This document shows positions 1 through 16,500 of a stretch of 64,000 nucleotides of DNA, piece after piece. The stretch comes from Laccaria trichodermophora (lineage: Eukaryota; Basidiomycota; Agaricomycetes; Agaricales; Hydnangiaceae). The notes under the pieces were generated by a model that was not told where the DNA came from, made no database searches, and saw only the letters and a program-made list of their open reading frames with translations. The first letter of the stretch is position 1. Each line of letters opens with the position of its first letter. The stretch is taken from the NCBI GenBank assembly GCA_018417955.1, contig JACTVC010000005.1, positions 868,001 to 932,000 of the forward strand, given 5' to 3'. The position numbers and the translations under genes are program-made.

Positions 1-854
<854 letters not shown>

Positions 855-912
855 GTTGAATTATGAAAGGGAATGTAGAAAATGTGAGGAAAAAAAGAAT
901 TTGCACCCCATT

Positions 913-965
913 CTTATATATGCTCCTCTTTGGAATCAGCCAGAATGTTTGCGAATACTCTGGAA
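913..965 (-). promoter_or_regulatory. Heat-shock element and TATA box of the Hsp70 gene
   Basis: On the plus strand GAA occurs at 933, 943, 953 and 963, exactly 10 bp apart. Two of the three intervening half-sites match TTC at two of three bases (ttt at 948-950, ctc at 958-960); the third (agc at 938-940) matches only at C. This is the alternating nGAAn/nTTCn array bound by Hsf trimers. TATATAAG on the minus strand (920-913) lies between the array and the start codon, about 60 nt upstream of ATG 854. Order and spacing fit a strong inducible core promoter. The identity is inferred from the motif. Confidence 0.85.
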
Positions 966-1119
966 CCTTTGAGAGACCACGTGACGTTCGCGTCATTGTC
1001 CCGATCTAGCGTCATGTCCGAATGCAGCGAAGTCCTTTTATAAAAAGCTAGCAAATTCCATTGAAAAAAAAATATGCTATGTAACGCCACCAGAAAGGAA
1101 AAAAATAAGTACAAGGGCA

Positions 1120-3551
1120 TCAATGGAGTTGCTGCGGTCCTCCGGATCCTTCGTCGAGGCTTCTATGTGCTTGTAGGTCGCGTAAAACAGTAGGGTCAAC
1201 TGAGTGAACGATAAGCAAAAGAAAGAAAAAAGACTGCTAATCAATGCGCGTTACCTGGTAGAACACTTTTACGGCGTGTGTGGAGACCCTGCTCAATGGA
1301 GGAGTGTTCGTGTTGTCCTACGATGGGAAGGGGCCTCTGACGGGAAAGGTTAGTGCGCGACTCGACCGTTGTTTTAGACATACGTACATCGAGGCCAGGA
1401 TCAGCCGTCGGTACTCTCTCAATGCCCTGCTCATCGAGGTCTCCCGGAACATCTTCCATAGATGCGGCATTGAGGTCGAATGATAAATCCATAATGTCGG
1501 CATCGTCGATGGCAGAGGGAGGCGGTGGTGGTGCACGTGGGGGTTCGACATATCCTGAAGGCATCTTTCCTCCCGGCGCATTGCGAAGAGCTCTTTCGCG
1601 CAGCTGCTGCCACGCTGCATATTGGGCCACAGCGTGTTCCTGCTCTCTGTTTGCGGACAGAAAAGGTTAGGGATGATATCAAGGTTTAAAGATCAATACG
1701 AACGCAAGTTTTCGTTGTTTGTATTGTTGCATAGATTCATCGAAAAGATCAGGATTGATCTCCATGAATAATTTAAGAGCATTGTACACCATGCCGTGTA
1801 TTGTGCTGATGAGAGTGTCAAAACAAATATGGAGAAAATGGGCGACCAACTCACCGATTCCAATGTAACTTGGAGTTGGTATATAAAGCCGGAAACACGA
1901 TTGGGAGGATAACTGCGAGATTATCACTCATCAGGTTTACTACGTACTCATTATTCCAATACAGCAATGCTCGTTCGGCAACTTGGAAATGTTGACTGTT
2001 AATGCATCGAGCAAGTTGGTGGAACAAGGGTACTTGAATCTTCTGGAATTCGATGGGGCCGGTCACGTCTAGCACCTCTTCTACCTCATTGAGAAACATG
2101 ACTTCCTTTGGCGAGTTGACTTTCGGCCAATACTTTAAAAGTCCCATCATTACCTCCTCCGCCAATGCAGGATCCTTCTCCAAAAATTGTACGACGCAAT
2201 ATGCCAGTTGCGGATGGTACAATGATAAGCTTTTAACTTTGTGGAGTGGAATGAGAACGCGCGTCAAGAAAATCTTGTGCTCCTCTTTCAAGGGAAGTGC
2301 GAAACCGTTGATGATTGAACCCAAAATCTCCAGGAGTTCGGCGATGCCATTATGGCGTTCGGTCTCGTAGACAAAGTGGAAGAAAACATTGTTGATTGAA
2401 CGTCGGATAAAGGCTCGTAGATTGAGGAATTTCCCATAAATTCGATGAAGAGTGGTCTTCAAAAAGTCGCGTTCCCGAGGATCTTCAGAGTCAAAGAGCT
2501 CGAGCAAATTGAGGACGAATGGTTGATCGATATATCGCTTGGCCATGTTAGTATTAAAATCTGGACTTTCGACGAATCTAAGGAAGAATTCGTAAACGAT
2601 TTGCAGGTGTGGCCATGCCAGCTCAAGAACGGGTTCGTCCTCTTCTGGGTCAAAGGCATCTCCAGTTGGGTTTACGGGGGGAGGTATAGAGCGAAAGAGG
2701 TTGGTGGCAAACTATATATCTTCCGGTCAGAGGTGTAAGGTAGTTGAGGTGGCGGTGAATTCACCATATTGACCACCTCTGGGTATATGTTCTCAGTTAT
2801 GACACCTCGCTGGGTTGTAATGTACTCGAGCATTTCGTGTAGAGTCTGGGCCTTGATTTGTTTTCCTTTAAGCTCAGCACTGGCGTCATTGAAATCAAAG
2901 AGGACGCGACACTGGTGGAGTTTCTTGATAAATAGATGAGGTCGTTCGCTTGGAGGAGTTTCTGGAGTACAAGATAAGGGTAACGTCATTGAGAGGAGCA
3001 TTATAACAAACCCATGAAGGGAGGGAGGCGTTCTATATCGACCTTTTCTGTGACAACAAAGCGGCTGCTGCGTTGCTTCCTGGGCGGTTTGCCAACGATG
3101 GGTATTGTGTCTTTGGGACCGGCGCGAAGCCGGTTAAGGGTTGTTGCTCGTGGTGGGGTAGCATTTCCAAGGTCGAGACCGAGGGAATGCCTATCGGAAG
3201 CAGAGCCAGGACGAGGTGCTGATTCGGAAGCAGAATCTGAAGAGACGACAACGATAGGAGGGGCAGGGGAATCTGCTGGTGATCTGCGATCGGGTGTAGA
3301 TTGTGGAGGAGTTGCGGGAGAGAGAGATTTATTTGATGTCGCGTATGCGGTGGAGGGAGGTGCCGACTGGGGAACAGGCTTTGATGAGTTTGGAGGTGGG
3401 GGCGGGGGAGCAGAAGCAGCAGCGTATTTGGAGTCCTTCTTGCTAGATGCCGAGTCCTGTGAGCTTTTTCGCAGCTATACAGCAAGTTATAAAGGCAATG
3501 GTGAATTTGAAAAATAAAGGGACTTGCAAGAGTCTTTTTCAGTCCCTTCAT
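1120..3551 (-). CDS. RTS1: PP2A regulatory subunit B56 (B') family
   Basis: Regulatory subunit that directs protein phosphatase 2A to substrates; the fungal relatives are S. cerevisiae Rts1 and S. pombe Par1. Eight exons (3551-3528, 3474-3012, 2961-2765, 2711-1855, 1805-1704, 1646-1388, 1336-1255, 1199-1120) sum to 2064 nt, 687 aa. The start reads MKGLKKTL followed by LRKSSQDS, as in family members. A disordered Ser/Pro segment comes first, then the B56 HEAT-like core with [68 protein letters not shown] and [17 protein letters not shown]. The tail contains [21 protein letters not shown] and is recovered only by splicing out 1200-1254. The first intron (3475-3527) begins GCAAGT, a GC-AG intron. 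The intron 1337-1387 is 51 nt without a stop, so retention would add 17 residues. Confidence 0.96.
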
Positions 3552-3585
3552 GATGATTGAATCGATGCAGACAGGTTCAACGAGA

Positions 3586-3660
3586 TCACGGTACACTTGT
3601 CACGCTTGCGCACCAATCACGGTCAAGTCACGATAGTCACCCTATCAACACTTTGTCACG
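3586..3660 (+). promoter_or_regulatory. Five direct TCACG copies in a divergent promoter
   Basis: TCACG starts at 3586, 3600, 3617, 3628 and 3656, all on the plus strand, within the 139-bp space between the divergent B56 gene and the orphan gene at 3691. A related gtcacc lies at 3636-3641. Five copies of a pentamer in 75 bp is far more than expected by chance in unbiased sequence. The cognate factor is unknown to me, and the binding role is an inference from clustering and position. Confidence 0.4.
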
Positions 3661-3690
3661 CTCACTTTCCAATCTCCCTCCTCCATTGTA

Positions 3691-4884
3691 ATGGCCGCCA
3701 TCTACGCCGTATACACTTCCCCAAGTCACCCGCCCATCCCAAATCACCTCCCAACCCTCATCGTCACTCCACACGGCCAGCCCTCTAATATTCTCTACTC
3801 CTATCTCCATACAAACTTTGTCAGTCTTCTTCTCAATCATCTATTATCTCTCTCACAGTCTTTTACAGAACTCGGAAAACTATCTTTTGACACCATCTCC
3901 TCAAGGCGATCTCTGCGTTGCCAAGCTCTTTCCTCCAAGGCCCAGAGAACCAGGAAAGGCATCCGCTTCTGATCCAGGCCACTCTTCCTCTTCTTCTTCT
4001 CGCCTCGTTCGTTGCGAAGCTTCCCGTAACTTAAAGTGGTCCATCGCCAACACAGGCGTCATCTCCCCTATTTACAAGCTTTCTCTTCCATCACCGGACT
4101 CTCCGGATCTCCCTCTCTTCCAAATATCCAAGCCAAATCCCAATGCTGCCTTCTGGAGTATGTTCTACTTTGCCTACGCTGGTCACAACATCCCTCCCAA
4201 GCGCATAGAGTTTGGTAAGATCCAGAAGAATCCTCCAGGTCCCAATGGCGGTGGTACGAGGATTAGCATCACTGGAAAGACCCCAGAGGAGAAGGCCGTG
4301 TGGCAGACTCTTGGCGAGGGAAATGAGGACTGTGTAGAGTGGGTTGTTCTTTGTGCTGCTCTGAATCTTCTCGAGTACGTTTCATATTTCAACCTTCTTC
4401 TTGAACACGTTGATCATATTCTTTTCCAAGTGACGAAATCATGAAAGCCGCCGAGAAAAATCCGCCACCACCGTCCGCAGCAGCTCCAGCTGGTCGCCCT
4501 GCCCCCGTCTCACTTCGCGATCCAGGTCCAGCCAACGCTCCCATCCCACCTCAGCAACGTCCTCCCCCATCCGGCGGCCCCGTTCCAGCGAATCGTCCGC
4601 CCGCTGGTTATCCACAGACAGGTCCCCCGCCTCCTCGCGGTTACCCGCCTGGTCAGGCTGGCCCACCAGGCGGATATGCCCCTCCCCCTCAAGGATACCC
4701 TCCTGGAGCTGGACCTGCACCTGGAAGGCCAGGACCTCCTCCACAACAAGGTGCAGTTCGCATTGGTGCTAACGGCGCCGCTCCTCCTCCGGCCGGATAT
4801 GGAGGGCGCCCGCCGCCAGGACAGATAATACCCCCTCAGCAGCAGCAGCAGCAAGGTCAACCGTCACAGATTAGGAGATTTTAA
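3691..4884 (+). CDS. Orphan conserved-looking protein with Pro/Gly-rich tail
   Basis: I do not recognise a named family. Exons 3691-3819, 3869-4374 and 4431-4884 sum to 1089 nt, 362 aa. The N-terminal ~250 residues look folded: MAAIYAVYTSPSHPPIPNHL, then AAFWSMFYFAYAGHNIPPK, an acidic and glycine turn, and CVEWVVLCAALNLLDDEIMK. The C-terminal ~120 residues are Pro/Gly/Tyr-rich with GYPPGQAGPPGG-type repeats and a short glutamine run (4840-4857) before a basic end, QIRRF. Such PPGY tails are seen in annexin-like and scaffold proteins, but nothing here shows calcium or membrane binding. No transmembrane segment or signal peptide is evident. It is divergent from the B56 gene over 139 bp. That the gene is real is well supported by the intron phases; its function is unknown. 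Confidence 0.85.
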
Positions 4885-5196
4885 TGGCTCACGTTTCTCA
4901 TCCCACCCTCGTTCTTGACAATTTCCTTCTTTTCTCAATCGGGTTTATTTCTTCTGTACCTCAAGAGTGTGCTTCGTGACCTCTTCTATTTATATAGGGA
5001 ACTATGATATTTATTACCTGGGAAAGTAGTCAAATATGATTACTTTACTAGTTGTTCTTAGCTGTCATCCACTATCGTCCCGTTTCAGTCTGGTTCGATC
5101 TCAAATCTCTGTTGTTGTATGTATTAATATGCCTAGGGCATTCGTAGTACCGTTTTCTGTTTATTCTTGACCAAAGTACCGACTGTTGTTGCTGAT
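4885..5196. other. Convergent 3' spacer
   Basis: The 312 nt between the stop of the orphan gene and the stop of the convergent citrate synthase gene hold only AT-rich 3'-UTR-like sequence. I see no open reading frame or RNA gene. Confidence 0.6.
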
Positions 5197-7352
5197 TTAT
5201 GGGTTCTTGATGAGTTTTTCCAGTGCATCCATCGAGAGTGCTGAATGAAGGTTTGACTTTCAATAACACACGTAAGATAAAACAAGAGAAAAGACGTACA
5301 CTTGGGTCGCTCGAGGGGCAGAGCAAGAGCTGAAAGAAGGTCAGCCAATGATGAACTATCGCGATGTGGAAAAAAAACATACCTCTTGCCCACACCAGTT
5401 GAGTGAGCGCACCCAACGCTGAGAAGATCCCATCACAAATTGAACGGTTCACAAAAATACCTATGACTTACCTCTGGAAACCCCAAAGATAACCGTGTAA
5501 TACTAGATAACATGGTTAGATTTGTTAGATAGCACCGAAAATTTAACGTTACACACCTTGAACTCGGTCAAGCCATAATGATAGAGCACACATCCTTCAT
5601 ATTTCTCAGCGTGAAGCATCTGTTACATCGAGGTGAGACTCACCTGACGTCGCATCGACGTTGGGGTATGGATTTTTCGTCTTGCCATGCTCTTTCAGCA
5701 CGTCAGGAGCGACCTCGAAAGTCTTAAACGAATATTGAGCATGGTAAACCGTGACTTAATGTAAACCAAACCTTGTTCACAAGCTTGATGATAGGGCTTT
5801 CCCTGAGCTCAGGACGTGACTGGCAGAATTCCTGTAGGGCGATGAAACGGGGGTCTGGGTTTCTGAGCACTCCGTGCCCATAACTAAACCGTTTGGTGAG
5901 AAAATATCACAATCAAACAAAATAAAGCTCTACCCTGGAACAACCTGACCACTCTTCAGTGTTTTCCACAAATAATCTTTGATATTTTCATGAGTGATGT
6001 TATCTCCGATCTCCTTCTGCATGGCCAGCTGCCATCGGAGAACCTCCTGATTTGCGAGGCTATTATTTCAGGTCAGGATCCTCCAAAGTTTGTTGCATAT
6101 TGATAGCGACCAACCCGTGCAGAGGACCAGCCAACGCAAAAAGCGCAGCGGAATACGACAGATATGGGTCCGACAGCGTCGAGCCAACCAGATCTGCCAA
6201 GAAAAGATCAACTCACAGATGATGAGAAGTACAACGCTACTTACGCGCGGCGTGTGCGGAAGCATTGCCTCCTTCGTGATCACCGTGAAGGGCAATGTAG
6301 AGTCGTAGATATTCAGTCAGGCTGTGGTTATCACCGTAGCCCAGGAGATTCGCGTAATTGCCTTAGAAAATGAGCGACTAACTACAACACGGAAAAGTTG
6401 ACGACGATTACCTACGAGGTCCAAGTTCTTGTCAATTGGAGCGAGTTGAGCATCAGGTTTGTACACATTGCGATAGATCCGAGCGGCAAGGGCCGGAAGG
6501 CGCGCAATAAGATTGATGCAGTCTTCAAGCGTATGTGTCCAGTATTCCTGCTTTTTCATTCCCTTCTCATAAGCCACTTGGAATGAACTGTCATGGTTCA
6601 GTGCGGCGACTCCCATGCCCAGTTGTGTCATGGGATGGAGGGTCCTTGGAAACCTACAAAGTCTTCGTTAAAAAAGTAGGATAACTTTGGAGTAACATAC
6701 GAATCAATAAGCTTCTCAACAAAGACCGGGAGTTCGCCTTTTTCGGCGAGTTCCTGGGATAGTTGACGCGTTTGTTCAGGTGTGGGCACTTGTCCGGTTA
6801 GCAGTAACCATAGCATGCTTTCGGGGATGATTTCAGTTCCCCCCGGAGCGGCAGGAAGGACTTTTTGACAGTCTGGGATTGACAGCCCGTGGAAGCGGAT
6901 ACCCTAAGATTATGGTCAGTGGCGGGGCACGCCACCCGTTTCAGTTAAGCTCACCTCAAGAGGGTCCAAGACCGACGCTTCCCACAGCATGGCCTTTAAA
7001 CCTCGCATACCACCTATAATGTTTTCCACCTAAAGATAGTATACAATGAGCAGTTCATATATACGGAGGGCATCTATATACCTTGACATCACCCACAACG
7101 GTTTGTCCATGTTCCGCTTTCTATATTAAGTTAGTCAATGTTGATGTGGCGAAGGACAGCACACCTACGAATTTCTTGAGCTGTTCCTGCTTCGCAGGTA
7201 TCACGTCCTGTAAGGTTTCGCGCAATGACTGTCCGAATGGTGAGGGATTGGCACATCCATGAGTGGGTGAGCCTGACCTTTGTCGAGGCGTAGCGCGTGG
7301 CGCTGGACGCGCTACGGAAGGAGCGTTTTGCAAAACTGGCTCTTGAAAGCAT
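5197..7352 (-). CDS. CIT1: Citrate synthase, mitochondrial
   Basis: Condenses oxaloacetate and acetyl-CoA to citrate in the mitochondrial matrix. Sixteen exons, some of only 30-44 nt, sum to 1386 nt, 461 aa, the normal length for the family. The start [24 protein letters not shown] is a typical Arg/Ser-rich transit peptide. Family blocks follow in order: [118 protein letters not shown] and LPLERPKS. The active-site His of SAHAAHLVG, the His of GYGHGVLR and the Asp of NVDATSG are present, as is the Arg of FGVSR. The residue two after the Asp is Thr where many relatives have His. Last exons: 5418-5383, 5329-5300, 5240-5197. It is divergent from SEC66 over 154 bp. Confidence 0.97.
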
Positions 7353-7506
7353 TCTTATTCGGAGGAAGCTCGGGGTGAGGAACGTATAACATCGGGATCC
7401 GCTCAAGGGAACCAGTTAGCCTAAAGCTTCCAGGTCAAACAAAGGCACACAGACGGTCATTTCGCCAGCACGAACACGTCCGCTCTTTTTTCCCATCGTC
7501 TTCATC

Positions 7507-8329
7507 ATGGCCTCTGTGTTCGTCCCAGTGGCCTACGTTATCATTGTATTTGGTGGCCTCTTCATTTTCAGCTACTTTTATAGGAAACACACATCAAGTA
7601 TGTCCAGCGCACACTCTCACATCACCACTCATTTCGCTGACGAGATGAACACAATTTGTAGCCCGAATTTACGAACCCTATTTTCCTTCACATCCAGAGC
7701 GCAATGCATACGTCACACTCCTTCAAATGACGGACCCGCCCGCCTCAGACGCGCTATTAAAGTCAGCTCTGGTTCGACGTGCCATGGCCGATGTTCAGCG
7801 TGTGTTGCGTATTCGTGAAGACAAGCCTGCGCTACAAAATTTACTTCAGAAAGGTTCTGTGGGAGACGATCTGTGGAACAGCCTGCTTGCCGCTGAGAAG
7901 GAACTGGAAGCTGAGATAATGGAAGTCGTTGCAGAAGCAAATTCTTTTGTGGAAGGTTGGGGGCAGGTAATCTTCCCAACGGCGAACGAGATGCTGGCAA
8001 ATGAGAAGATGCGCGCTGTGTTTGAGCGTACCAACGAGGTCAAGGCTGAAATAGGCATGTCGAGTTGTTGCTGCTTAATATGGGGGCTCTGACCGATAAT
8101 CTAGAGGACAAATTTGAGCTCAGATCGAAGAGTTCTGCGTCACAGGCGCTACCACTAGCTGCAACCACAAAGCCCAGTAATGCACTTTCGCCCCCGCAAC
8201 AGGGCACAGAAAGTATAGTGTCGAGCGACGGGGAGGGTAGTTCCAAACCTGTAAGTCATATGCTGCAAACTGTTTTGACCAGTATCTAAGGGGTTTATGT
8301 AGGGTAAAAAGATAAAAAAGCGGAAGTAG
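7507..8329 (+). CDS. SEC66: ER translocon subunit Sec66 (Sec71)
   Basis: Part of the Sec62/63 complex for post-translational import into the ER. Exons 7507-7597, 7662-8054, 8105-8250 and 8303-8329 sum to 657 nt, 218 aa, a usual length. MASVFVPVAYVIIVFGGLFIFSYFYRKH gives a short lumenal end and one membrane span near residues 6-25. The cytosolic domain follows, with RIYEPYFPSHPERNAYVTLL, SALVRRAMADVQRVLRIRE, LLQKGSVGDDLW and VEGWGQVIFPTANEM. The tail is basic (GKKIKKRK). The intron 8055-8104 starts GCATGT; the nearest GT alternative gives a stop within a few codons, so a GC donor is the better reading. I base the assignment on topology and these motifs, not on a search. Confidence 0.9.
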
Positions 8330-8492
8330 GTAGATGTTGTATATATACCCTTGTTACATATATTTGCTACCTTTTCCTGGGATGTTCCTTCAGCGCGATA
8401 TTGAATTGACCAGTACGAATGATAACAAAAGAAATTTGAATATGACGTGAGATGTATCGAGGGATGCCTAAACTAAACTACACTTTGGGTGA

Positions 8493-12808
<4,316 letters not shown>

Positions 12809-13584
12809 GTCAAGCCCACGGACAGTGGCGGGTGGAATTAGCCTAGAGGTGATATCGTACAAAAGATCTAAAACGTGGGATTTGTCGAAGAGCAATGGGC
12901 AGTGTTATAACTTGTGCGAAGATGCGAGCGCCTTACAAAGTGGGAGCTTCGTTCGTCCGGCTGATGCCGGCGGCACCCTCCGCCCTGACTTATAAATTCA
13001 GTAATTTTCAGTAATTTCTTTTCAATGTCACCAATCTAATTGCCATCTACGTTTTTCATGATTTTCTCCTTGTTCTCTGCTTTAACATCCACACGATCCT
13101 TAAATTGTCTCGGCAGGGGGACTTTCTTGTCCCCAACAGCCTCTCAGCTGTCCCACTGCCGTGTAGTGAGTCAAAATCGTGTAATATCATGCTTGGGAAA
13201 CGTGTGTCGTGCTGAGCTCGTTTTGAGGTCAGCGCGTTTGGGTTTTACTCTGCCACGGGAACCTTGTCGTAGCCACGCAGCAGAACGGTGTACGTTTTAG
13301 AGCGCATTGTTCGGTTTTTGCAATTCTGGCAGACATATTTAGTACCTGTTGTTCAATGAAAATTTGATACGGTATCATCTCCGATAAATTTAGCGCTGTC
13401 CTCGAGCCTCGATGTGAGTGGAGTCACCTCCAGGAGTGTGGGTTTTCCATAAGTGGCAAGGTCCAACCTCCGTTCAACCTCATGTCGCTCCAAGCGTTGT
13501 CTTATTTCCTAATTCTCTTGATACCCTCACGGCCACGTTCAGTGCGCCCATTTTCAGTATACCCATTGCCACCCAATCCTCTGC
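12809..13584. other. Divergent intergenic region, no gene seen
   Basis: About 776 nt separate the deubiquitinase from the Arg/Glu-rich giant gene. It contains short open frames without recognisable protein character and pyrimidine-rich sequence close to 13585. No TATA box, tRNA or repeat stands out. It probably holds both promoters and 5' leaders. Confidence 0.5.
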
Positions 13585-16500
13585 ATGAAAAGTCTCTTTT
13601 CACGTTTACATGATAGCCAGCCTGGCCCCTCGAAACCTGCCTCAAAGGATCACTACAAGTTCTGGCAGAAGACTGACACCGAACGCGATCGTCAGAAATC
13701 AGCCACAGCTAATAACGAAGTCGCAGTTCCACCTGTCGTCGCCACCTCACGTAGGCATGGCGAGAAACGCAGTTCTAGTCGACCACCAGATACCCCAAAT
13801 GGTTCACCAAACCATCGTGCCACATCCACCAACCCAGGAACACGACCCACAGGCTATACAACAGATAGCCAAACGTATACTCGCCATGCCGCAATGGCTT
13901 CGACAGTGCAACCATCTCATCCCGATGCGTATACCTCAACCCGTACAAGAGCTTCTCGAGACCCAGAGAAAGTTGAAAGGAAAGAGTATACATTTCGACG
14001 AACTGTTCCTACCCAAGTCCATCCTCCCAACGAAGACCATCGTTCTCGAAACGATCATGCTCCAACCACAATGCCCTCCAAACAGCCCGAAGTATCGCCC
14101 CCGCCGCAGCAATCCCACGCATCAAAACCGCACTACCAAGAAATAGCAAGGGTAAAACCAATGGAAGCATTGGACAGAAGGCATCCTCAAGAGGAGAGAG
14201 AGCGGGAGAGAGGACTTCATAGGGAAAATCACAGAGAAAGAGAGAGAGAGAGGGAACGGGAGAGTGGGAAAGAACGAAGAAGGGACAGAGAAGAGGGGAA
14301 ATTTAAAAGTAAAGACAAGGACAAGGATCAAGAAGGGGAGCCAGGTAGACAGAGGGAGGAACACATGAAACAGGTGGATCGCGAGAGAGAGAGGAGAGAG
14401 ATGGAGCGAGAGAGGGAAAGAAAAGAAAAGAGAGAGCGTGAAAGAGAGAGGGAAAGAGAAAAGGAGGCAGAGAGGGAGGAGGAGAGAAGAAAGGAGAAGG
14501 AGCGGAAGAGAGAGGCAGACAGAGAGGAGCGTGAGAGGGAGAGGCAGAGCGAGAAGGAGAGGCAGCGCGAAAAGGAGAGGCAGCGCGAGAGGCGAGATAG
14601 AGAACGCGAACGAGAGAGGGAACATGAAAGGGAGTTGAAGGACCAGCGTGAAAGGGAGCTCAAGGAACGCGAACGAGAGAGAGAAAGGGACAGACAGCTC
14701 AAGGAGCGTGAGCAAGAGCGGGAACGCGAACGAGAGAAGGAACGCGAAAGAGAGAAGGAACGCCAAAGGGAGAAGGAACGCGAAAAGGAAAAGGAACGCG
14801 AAAGGGAGAAGGCACGCGAACAAGCGCGGGAACGCGAAAGACAGCTCAAGGAACGTGAGCAAGAGCGGGAACGCGAAAGAGAGAAGGAACTCGAAAAGGA
14901 ACGCCAAAGGGAGAAGGAACGCGAAAGGGAGAAGGCACGCGAACAAGAGCGGGAACGCGAAAGACAGCTCAAGGAACGTGAGCAAGAGCGGGAACGCGAA
15001 AGAGAGAAGGAACTCGAAAAGGAACTCGAAAAGGAACGCCAAAGGGAGAAGGCACGCGAACAAGAGCGGGAACGCGAAAGACAGCTCAAGGAACGTGAGC
15101 AAGAGCGGGAACGCGAAAGAGAGAAGGAACGGGAAAAGGAAAAGGAAAAGGAAAAGGAACGCGAAAGGGAGAAGGAACGCGAAAGAGAGCGGGAACGCGA
15201 AAGAGAGAAGGAACGCGAAAAGGGAAAGGAACGCGAAAAGGAAAAGGAACGCGAAAAAGAGAAGGAACGCGAAAAGGAGATGGAGCGCGAGAAGGAGAAA
15301 GAGCGAGAACGCGCCAGAGACAGACGGAGGGAAAGGGAGGCAGAGCATGAATTCAAGAAGGCTAAAGTCAGGGATCAACCCCGCGACAGAGATAGAGCCT
15401 TAGGGCGAGACACACAAAAGCCAAATCGAAGGAATACTGGGGTATTCCTTGAAAGTGATAAGGTGGCCGAGCGGCAGAGCAAGGATGAACGAAGGGCGGA
15501 AAGGGCATACTATCACAAGGACAGAGAAGACAGAGGTCGCGAAAACAAACCGACTGTCCTCGAATCCAGAGTTGAACACGATTCCCCCAATGCTAGGATG
15601 TACCGTGAAAATGATCGACCAAAGGGTATTGGCAAGGAGGGAGTGAGGGAGGATGACTTGGAACGCAATCTGAGAAGACCTCTCACTCGTCATCCCGCCG
15701 AAGTAGTTGGCGACGAGGGTCATAGCTCTGATAGTTCCATAAAACCGAAGATTCGATCCTCACTCCCTGGCCACAGGCGCCATCGGACGGAGGAACGCGT
15801 TTTTCCAGTCGCCAAGGTACTTGACGATATATTTCCCTCGCCTTTCGCTAATATCCAGTATGTTTACAAGATTCAGGAAACACCCGTCGACACATCACAC
15901 CTTCCGTTGCAGCCAAACGTAACCGATATCCGCCCTCCACGTGTCCATCTTCCTCCCAAGGAGCTGAAAATGCACGATCGCACGGTCTCATTGCCCTCTG
16001 GCGTTCCAGGTGGAAACTTCACCAGTGATACAGAAGGCGCCCTACTTCATGAAGCTGTACGTTGTTTTATTCTCCTCCTATAGCCATGTGCGACATATAT
16101 CACAGAGACATGAGAGGCAAGCCCGGGATCAACAAAACAATGCCATTTTGATCGGTAACGATACAGTATCGAAACCTAACGAAGTAAGCTTTCTTGTCAA
16201 TGGTTGCTTCAAAGTTTCAAAACATATTTACTATTCATTATCAAGCCTCATTCTCGACGCCCACCATCTCGTTATGATGCTCCTATCGGCTACCTCGTAT
16301 CACCTCCCCTCCAGGTTTCCTCCTCCAGCACACCACTTGTGAAGTCCAGACGCGAGTCGCACGTGGTGAGGGTCTTTCATTCGTTGGTACTTTGATCATG
16401 ATTGTAACCTGTCACTATAGCCCCTAGGCGTCACTCATAACCCCAGCGTGACCGCAATTCAAAGGCAAGTGTCCGAAAATCTTGCTCCAGTCGAGAACCA

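Noticed and set aside
1353..1670. Plus-strand open frame opposite the B56 3' exons
   Set aside because: It overlaps confirmed B56 coding sequence on the other strand and has low-complexity Pro/Gly content without a motif; a shadow frame.
5086..5105. GGTTCGATC-like B-box, possible tRNA
   Set aside because: No upstream A-box at tRNA spacing and no foldable acceptor stem.
14122..15378. Long antisense open frames (418 and 342 aa) opposite the Arg/Glu tract
   Set aside because: They are Leu/Phe/Ser/Arg-only mirrors of the purine tract on the sense strand, with no start context, introns or motif, and are caused by codon bias.
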